Shown here one piece after another: positions 57,840-64,000 of a stretch of 64,000 nt of DNA. The notes beneath the pieces are model-generated. The model made no database searches and had not been told where the DNA came from. It saw only the letters and a list, made by a program, of their open reading frames with translations. The DNA comes from Tillus elongatus (Eukaryota > Arthropoda > Insecta > Coleoptera > Cleridae). The stretch spans positions 199,540,778 through 199,604,777 of the forward strand of contig OZ023262.1 of assembly GCA_964006375.1 (NCBI GenBank), read 5' to 3'. The position numbers and the translations under genes are program-made. Numbering within the stretch: position 1 is the stretch's first letter; each line of letters begins with the position of its first letter.

Positions 57840-58800
57840 TGGGGAGGCTAACGCCAAGCAAGTCCCCAGGTCCTCCCTATCACTAGACGCAGCTGCCAGA
57901 GGGTCGCTACTTCCTTCCTCAATACTCGATCTATTTGCAACCCCCTGTTAGTTTGGAGTTCAGTACCACCCCCAGATATTTGACCTCCCGCACTAAAGCT
58001 AAAGGTTTTCCAAACATCACGGGCGCCGTGAACCCCTCTACATTCCTCTTCTTGGTGAATAGGATCATCTCCGTCTTCGCCAGGTTTACGGAGAGTCCCA
58101 GCTCACCACACCACCTTTCAATTATGCTACAGGCAGCTTGCATGCACTCACAGACGACGCCGAGGAATTTGCCGGTGACTAGGACCAGCCCATCATCAGC
58201 GTACGCCTGGGCGTAGACGCCATTCTCGGAGAGCCGCTCCAAGAGGCTTCCCGGTTTGGGAATGAAGACTCCCTTAACCCGGCGCCAGGCCTTTGGGACG
58301 TAGCCCCGCGCCTGGCTGGCCCGGAAAACCTCCCTTATGTTGGGAAGCAGTATATCCAGGCCCCTCTGGAGTAGGGCCGGAAAAATCCCATCACAACCTG
58401 CGGACTTGAAAGGAGCGACCTCGCTCACCGCCCAGGCTATAGAGCCATCTGTGACCACCCCCTCTGCTAGCTGCCAGTCTGCCTTTGTGACCGTCCACCA
58501 GTCCAGGTCGACAGCCTCCGTGACGGCTCCACTGCCTGCAAGGTGAACTTCGGCGAGATGTCGGAGGGTTTCCTCGCCGGTGCTAGTCCAGCTCCCGTCC
58601 GGTTTCCTTAAGGATCATACATTACTGCCTACCTCCTGTTTGAGTACCCTTACCAGCCTGGCTGTGTCCGGCAGGGAATTGACTTCCCCGCAGTACGCGC
58701 GCCAACCAGCTCGTTTACTCCATCGTAATTCATTCTTAAACTCCCTTCTGGCAAACCTAAACTCGTCCCAGGCCGCCTCACTCGATTCTCGGACGGCTCG
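57840..58800 (-). pseudogene. R1/LOA-type LINE fragment with an internal deletion in RT
   Basis: From 58800 down: [40 protein letters not shown], then (58458-57931) AWAVSEVAPFKSAGCDGIFP, RGYVPKAWRRVKGVFIPKPG. FIPKPG is followed directly by LLERLSENGVYAQAYADDGL, so the RT segment from the finger motifs to just before YADD is missing without breaking the frame. It ends EVKYLGVVLNSKLTG. Its 5' side is joined to a Gypsy fragment. Confidence 0.82.
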
Positions 58801-61226
58801 GTTAGAAGGCAAACGTATTTTTTCAAAGTTAGATATCATTCGCGCTTTCCATCACATCCCAGTAGCACCTCAAGATATTCCCAAAACAGCTGTCATAACT
58901 CCATTTGGGTTATTCGAATTGGTTAAAACCCCATTTGGCCTTCGTAATTCAGCACAAACATTTCAAAGATATTTATATTCAATTTTAAGACATCTTGACT
59001 TTGCCTACTCCTATCTTGACGATATTCTCGTTGCATCAGCCTCTGAAAAAGGACGTCAAGAGCATCTAGCAAAACTTTTTCAGACACTTCAAGACAACGG
59101 CATCCGTATCAATTCATATAAATGTGAATTCGGAGTGGCCGAAATTTCATTTTTAGGTTTTCGTGTAAATAAATCTGGATTATTTCCACTTCCTGAACGC
59201 ATCAAAGCTATTACCGACCTACCTCTTCCCGATACCATTGAAAAACTCAGAAGATTTCTAGGTCTCATAAATTTCTACCGTCGTTCTCTTCCACGTGCTG
59301 CGGAAATTCAGCAACCACTATTCGACCTCTGCCAGAATCCCAAAAAACGCGACAAACGTAAAATCGAGTGGACTCCTCAGACTCAAGAAGCATTCGAACG
59401 TTTGAAAGAGGCACTAAAAAACGCTACACTTAATAGCTCATCCGTCTTCTTCGCTACCACTGATTCTCCATGTCGATGCTTCTGATTATGCCGTAGGTGC
59501 TTCCCTCCAACAACTACGTGATCAAACACTAGAACCCCTAGGTTTCTACTCTAAAAAGCTTACTTCAGCCCAAAAATCTTACAGCACTTACGATCGCGAA
59601 CTTCTAGCCGCTTATCAGGCAGTTAAATACTTTAGATATACCCTAGAAGGTCGCCATTTCACCATTTATACGGACCACAAATCTTTGACATACGGTTTTG
59701 AACAACGTGTCGATAAAGCATCTCCAAGGCAACTACGACATTTAGACTTCCTAGATCAATTTACCACAGACATTCGCTACATACCAGGTCCTACAAACAT
59801 TCCCGCAGACTATTGTTCTCGCATTGAAACAATTTCACTTTCTTCTACTGTGTCACTCCAAGAAATTGCGCAAGCTCAGTCATCTTGTGAGGAACTCAAA
59901 CACCTTCTTCAGTCTAAATCTTCCTCATACAAATTTTAAAACATGCCTCTTGACAACGGATTGAATCTTATTTGCTATTCTTCTTCAAAGAAACTTCGCC
60001 CATTCATTCCGCTCAAATTTCGCCGAAAGATTTTCGATTCTATCCACAATTTATCTCACCCAGGCATATCAGCTTCAGTCGATCTGGTCCAGGATATATT
60101 TTGTTGGCCCAAATTGAAACGCGATGTATCTCTTTGGTCTAAAACTTGCATTCCCTGCCAGAAAGTCAAGATATGGAGACACACTTCCAGTGCCATTGGA
60201 CAATACACCCTAGCCATGAGAAGATTCTCGCATATAAATGTTGACATTGTGGGACCATTACCACCATCACAAGGTCAACGCTATCTGTTAACAACAATAG
60301 ACAGATTTTCTCGATGGCCCGAAGCAATTCCATTGTCAGATATTACAGCAGAAACAGTAGCGAACACTATTTTATCATGCTGGATCTCTCGTTTCGGTGT
60401 TCCGCAATACATCACCACAGACAGAGGTAAACAATTCGATTGCCACCTTTTCACACACCTCACTAAAACACTAGGTGCAGACCACATCAAGACCACAGCT
60501 TACCACCCAGCAGCAAATGGTGTAATCGAAAGATGGCATAGAGTTCTGAAACAGGCCTTGAAAGCTCATATGGACGAAAACTGGGTCGCTAAATTGCCAA
60601 TTGTGTTACTAGGACTCAGATCGTACATAATTCCAGAATATCGCTCAACACCCGCTGAAATAGTCTACGGAGAATCAATCAAACTTCCCAACGACTTTTT
60701 CAACAGCACACAAGCTCATGATGTTCCACCCCTTATATCTCAGCTGAAAGAAGACATAAGGAAACTTCGACCAGTACCTTTAAACATCATACTGCAAAAA
60801 AGGTATTTGTCCATCCTAAGCTTATGGAAGCTCCTTTTGTTTTTGTTCGCATTGATATTCCGCGAAAAACCCTCGAACCAGTTTATGACGGCCCCTTTGA
60901 AGTGTTATCCCGAACTGACAAAGTCTTCAAAATCAAGAAATCACACGGAGAAGAGACAATTTCTGTTGACCGTCTTAAACCCGCATTCATTCTTTGTGAT
61001 AACGAACAGACAACTTTCCAGCCTCAGAGACATCCTAGTGAAACCGAAAGTGACAGTGAAAGTCCAAAACCTAGTGAAACTGAAAGTGACAGTGAAAGTC
61101 CAACACCTAGTGAAACTGAAAGTGACAGTGAAGTTCCCGTTCCCGTTCAAACTACACGCCATGGACGTAGAGTTCGATTTCCACGAAGATACTTGAACTA
61201 ATAGCGTTGCCACTGAGAGGGGAGTA
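58801..61226 (+). pseudogene. Ty3/Gypsy pol, 5'-truncated and frameshifted: RT, RNase H, integrase
   Basis: 58801-59485: RT with [37 protein letters not shown] and [10 protein letters not shown] (LDD box), then [20 protein letters not shown]. Frameshift near 59475. RNase H at 59480-59937 with [36 protein letters not shown] and YTDHKSLTY. A TAA stop at 59937. Integrase at 59943-60800 with an HH-CC zinc part ([12 protein letters not shown]), [22 protein letters not shown] and [13 protein letters not shown] (D-D-E). Frameshift near 60800, then a GPF-type segment ([18 protein letters not shown]) and three [10 protein letters not shown] repeats before TAA at 61199-61201. Style is near the Kabuki/CsRn1 side of Gypsy; clade not certain. 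Confidence 0.88.
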
Positions 61227-61665
<439 letters not shown>

Positions 61666-61670
61666 ATATG

Positions 61671-61790
61671 AAAATTTAAACTAACCTTGAATATGGGTTC
61701 TAGAGGCCTTAATTCGCGCTCATTTGAAAAAAAATCCGAAACACTCACTATCGTTACCTCTGTATTAGTAACTTTTTTTTAATAAACATT
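61671..61790 (+). repeat. Repeat family B, copy 4
   Basis: AAATTTAAACTAACC, ATGGGTTCTAGAGGCCTTAA, TCGCGCTCATTTGAA and CACTATCGTTACCTCT; same order as copies 2 and 3 and again attached to (TA)n. Confidence 0.75.
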
Positions 61791-62629
61791 CACTAAAAAC
61801 GTGAAAATGGTAGGTGTTTATAATAATTTGGGCCCTCACACTATGTTTGTTTTTACTATGGAACGATTTTACAAAGTTAAGGTAACTACAGTCGAATAAT
61901 ATATACAAGTGTTGGAAGTCAAAAATCTAATATGATTTACTCAATATATTTATTTCATTTTACAATATTCTTCATTATACAATTTTCATACATGGTACGT
62001 TATAATGTTATACAATTTTCAAAAACGTATATTAAAATTTTGATTTTCTTGCTCAGAGCCTTATTTAAAATTACAAATTTAATGTATAAGTTATGGGAGC
62101 TTTATCTTCTCATATACAAATTTTTCAGATTAGATTTCATGTTGCACTCAAATTTGGAAATGAAGGGTTCTAGAGTTAAATATATTTCTTATCTGTGTTG
62201 GTATGAAATAATATCTTTATTTGACAATAAACTAATCTAGTTATTATATTATATTTATAAATTATAATATACAACATATACAAATAACCAGTTGAATGAC
62301 TAGCATGTTTTCACTGCATAAAAATGTAAAAATAAATAACAAATATATTAGGTACTTACGAACAGTAGACTTAATAAAGCATCACTATTAACTAAAAATA
62401 TCAAAAATAATACAATAAACTTTCTTTTTCTTTTAAATCACTTCACATGTACTATTTAAATATACATTTATCAATTAATGTTCTAAATTCGAAGACATTG
62501 ACAACAAAAACACAATGCAGGAAGATATGTTTCTGTATAATATTCAGTGAAATATTAAATTATGTGCAATTTAATAAAAGTATTTATAATTATGTACAAC
62601 TGCTGAAAAATTCAGCAAATACACGTTCA
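61791..62629. other. AT-rich sequence, includes the probable 3' UTR of the minus-strand gene
   Basis: No coding feature. Several possible AATAAA signals on the minus strand (TTTATT on plus, e.g. near 62215 and 61945) could end the transcript of the gene at 62630-63566; I cannot choose between them. Confidence 0.35.
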
Positions 62630-63566
62630 TCATAGAACCATAACTACCCTAGAGTTATGATGGTTATGATGTGCAGAATGATGCTGATGAGGACTGTCCG
62701 GGTCACTGTTTTGGGTAACTGGTTCTGTAGTGGTTGCTTCACCATTCCACTTACAAATTTCTGGGTTACTTATCTCAGATAGGCTTTTCAAGGCTTCACA
62801 ACTTTCCTGTGGAGGGGGCACGTGGTTGTACTCTTGATTATTATCAGTCACTGGGGATCGGTTGTTAGATGAAGGTGAAGTATGCTGTTGAATGTGGTTG
62901 GACCCCCACATCAAGACAGTTTGGCGAGGCATGTCTTGCACTGTAGATGTCGTCACAGGTGAAAAATGTTGCGAAGGAACTGAATTATGTTGTGTCATCA
63001 CAATATGATGATTTGGACTTTCAGTTTGCAACATGCTGTTGTCAGTTTTGATGTCCTCCATCTTGGGCGTTAGTAGTCCTGCGTTGACAGGTGGAGAGGA
63101 ATGATTGGAAGAAAGGCCATCGATCGACGAGTGCTTGGAGATTTTACCGCACAGTTTGGGAGCTAGATCCAGTTGGGTAGACATCACCTGTACAGGTTGT
63201 ATTATACCTGAAGACGGGCTAACAGAGTACGGCCAACCAACGTCTAGGCACTTAGCGGAGTTAGCAACGACATAGCTTCTGGAAGTGTCTACATACGGGG
63301 AGTACTTTCCAGTAGGAGTATCCACAACTTGTTGACATGGATATAGTTTGTCATCTACTGGCATGACGGTTGCTCTGTAGGTGGTATGGTGGGTAGGAGT
63401 GGCTGGTCCTGGATCGTACGTTGGAACCGCAGCAGCTGCTCGAGATGACATGTCCAAGAAACCGTTGCTTACATAAGGGCTTGCTGCAGTTCCATGGTGG
63501 TAGTCCGGGTAGTAGGAGCTGAGTGGTCGATACTGGTGAAATAAGTTTTCTGTTGTGGTTAAGTAC
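62630..63566 (-). CDS. Last coding exon of an unidentified, probably regulatory, host protein
   Basis: A minus-strand acceptor GATGTTTCAG precedes 63566. The frame then stays open for 311 codons to TAG at 62630. It begins with one base of a split codon, then YLTTTENLFHQYRPLSSYYP, SPYVSNGFLDMSSRAAAAVP, YPCQQVVDTPTGKYSPYVD and CLDVGWPYSVSPSSGIIQPV. Later come LLTPKMEDIKTDN, KSLSEISNPEICKWNGE and a His-rich end (HQHHSAHHNHHN). Y-, S-, P-, H- and T-rich, low-complexity with conserved-looking islands, no zinc finger or homeobox. This is the usual look of a transcription factor C-terminus. I do not recognise the family; the DNA-binding part would lie in upstream exons beyond 64000. Confidence 0.7.
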
Positions 63567-64000
63567 CTGAAACATCATGTAAATTAGATTTGGCCTGTAT
63601 TATTAATAAAAAGCATGTTAAAGTACGTGATAAAAAAACCAAAAAAAGGAGAGGGCCTAAAATTATACGCAAAAAAATGACTTCTGTGGAGATGGTTTCA
63701 TATATTTTGGCCAAAGTAGCTCAAACGGGAAAGATAATCCATTCGAGATGCCCCTAAAAGTGGACATGTGGAGACAAGGACCGATCGATAACGTGGAAGA
63801 AGTGATGTTGCAGAATCGACGAAGCAAAGTTTAGATTATCGCCCATGAAATAAGAACCTGCGAGGCATGCGTGTTGAGAATTTGGAATGAAGATCTGAGG
63901 ATTAATACATTCCGGCGTGCTGTGTTCCGAAAATCATAAATCGTGAATAAAAGTTGTGCAGGTAAGAAATTTGTGAAGAAAACTTGGGGAGTAGCTCAGA
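63567..64000 (+). other. Intron of the minus-strand gene with a possible transposase N-terminal relic
   Basis: On the plus strand 63780-63960 reads, across frames, DVAESTKQSL, HEIRTCEACVLRIWNEDLR and INTFRRAVFRKS. This resembles the helix-turn-helix part of an IS630/mariner-type transposase. Short and broken; weak call. Confidence 0.3.

Noticed and set aside
58580..59485. A single 301-codon gene
   Set aside because: Its first ~70 codons are the antisense of a LINE; the Gypsy RT starts only near 58801.
62684..62706. CTGATGAGGACTGTCC, hammerhead-like on the plus strand
   Set aside because: No GAAA or cleavage triplet follows; it lies within the coding exon of the minus-strand gene.
63351..63578. 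75-codon minus-strand frame starting MMFQ
   Set aside because: Out-of-frame reading through the acceptor of the 62630-63566 exon.

Overview
This is eukaryotic nuclear DNA, most likely from an insect with a large, repeat-rich genome. The evidence is an intron-containing nuclear gene for a mitochondrial ribosomal protein, many (TA)n microsatellites, Tc1/mariner, pogo, Penelope-like, CR1/Jockey-like, R1/LOA-like and Ty3/Gypsy elements, and tRNA-derived SINEs. A beetle would fit, but the sequence alone does not settle the order. There are no operons, ribosome binding sites or CRISPR arrays. Most long open frames are mobile-element genes, their relics, or microsatellite translations.

Layout. 1-12,600 is a graveyard of elements: an RT relic, transposase relics, a Tc1/mariner-type transposon (4975-7430) with about 445-bp terminal inverted repeats, a 1.07-kb (TACA)n array, a head-to-head pair of Penelope-like RT fragments with a GIY-YIG domain and a good hammerhead ribozyme candidate (11247-11287), and an integrase-type transposase relic with repeated subterminal motifs. 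12,780-17,855 is an intact two-ORF LINE inserted in another repeat. 18,000-23,900 holds LINE and mariner relics, two inverted SINEs and a GATC-rich tandem duplication.

23,908-48,566 is the one complete host gene I can reconstruct: mRpL1 (mitochondrial ribosomal protein uL1m), 346 codons in six exons, all introns GT-AG. Its introns (92, 9009, 8774, 4092 and 1651 bp) carry a broken pogo-like transposase, several LINE relics, Penelope ends, a gag relic and a second, nearly identical, full-length LINE (34,820-40,064), antisense to the gene in intron 3.

48,900-62,400 is again mobile-element DNA: an inverted pair of Penelope ends, a LINE with endonuclease and RT (50.2-53.2 kb), a CR1/Jockey-like 3' half (53.9-55.3 kb), an RNase H-LINE relic, and an internally deleted R1/LOA-like fragment joined to a 5'-truncated Gypsy element with a probable 3' LTR. 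62,630-63,566 on the minus strand is the last coding exon of a second host gene, a low-complexity protein resembling the C-terminus of a transcription regulator, which I could not name.

Most notable: the two nearly identical LINEs with open ORFs and clean target duplications (recent activity); the hammerhead candidate and three degenerate relatives at Penelope ends; a DUF4780-like domain in the LINE ORF1; and a 108-bp duplication flanking a LINE fragment.
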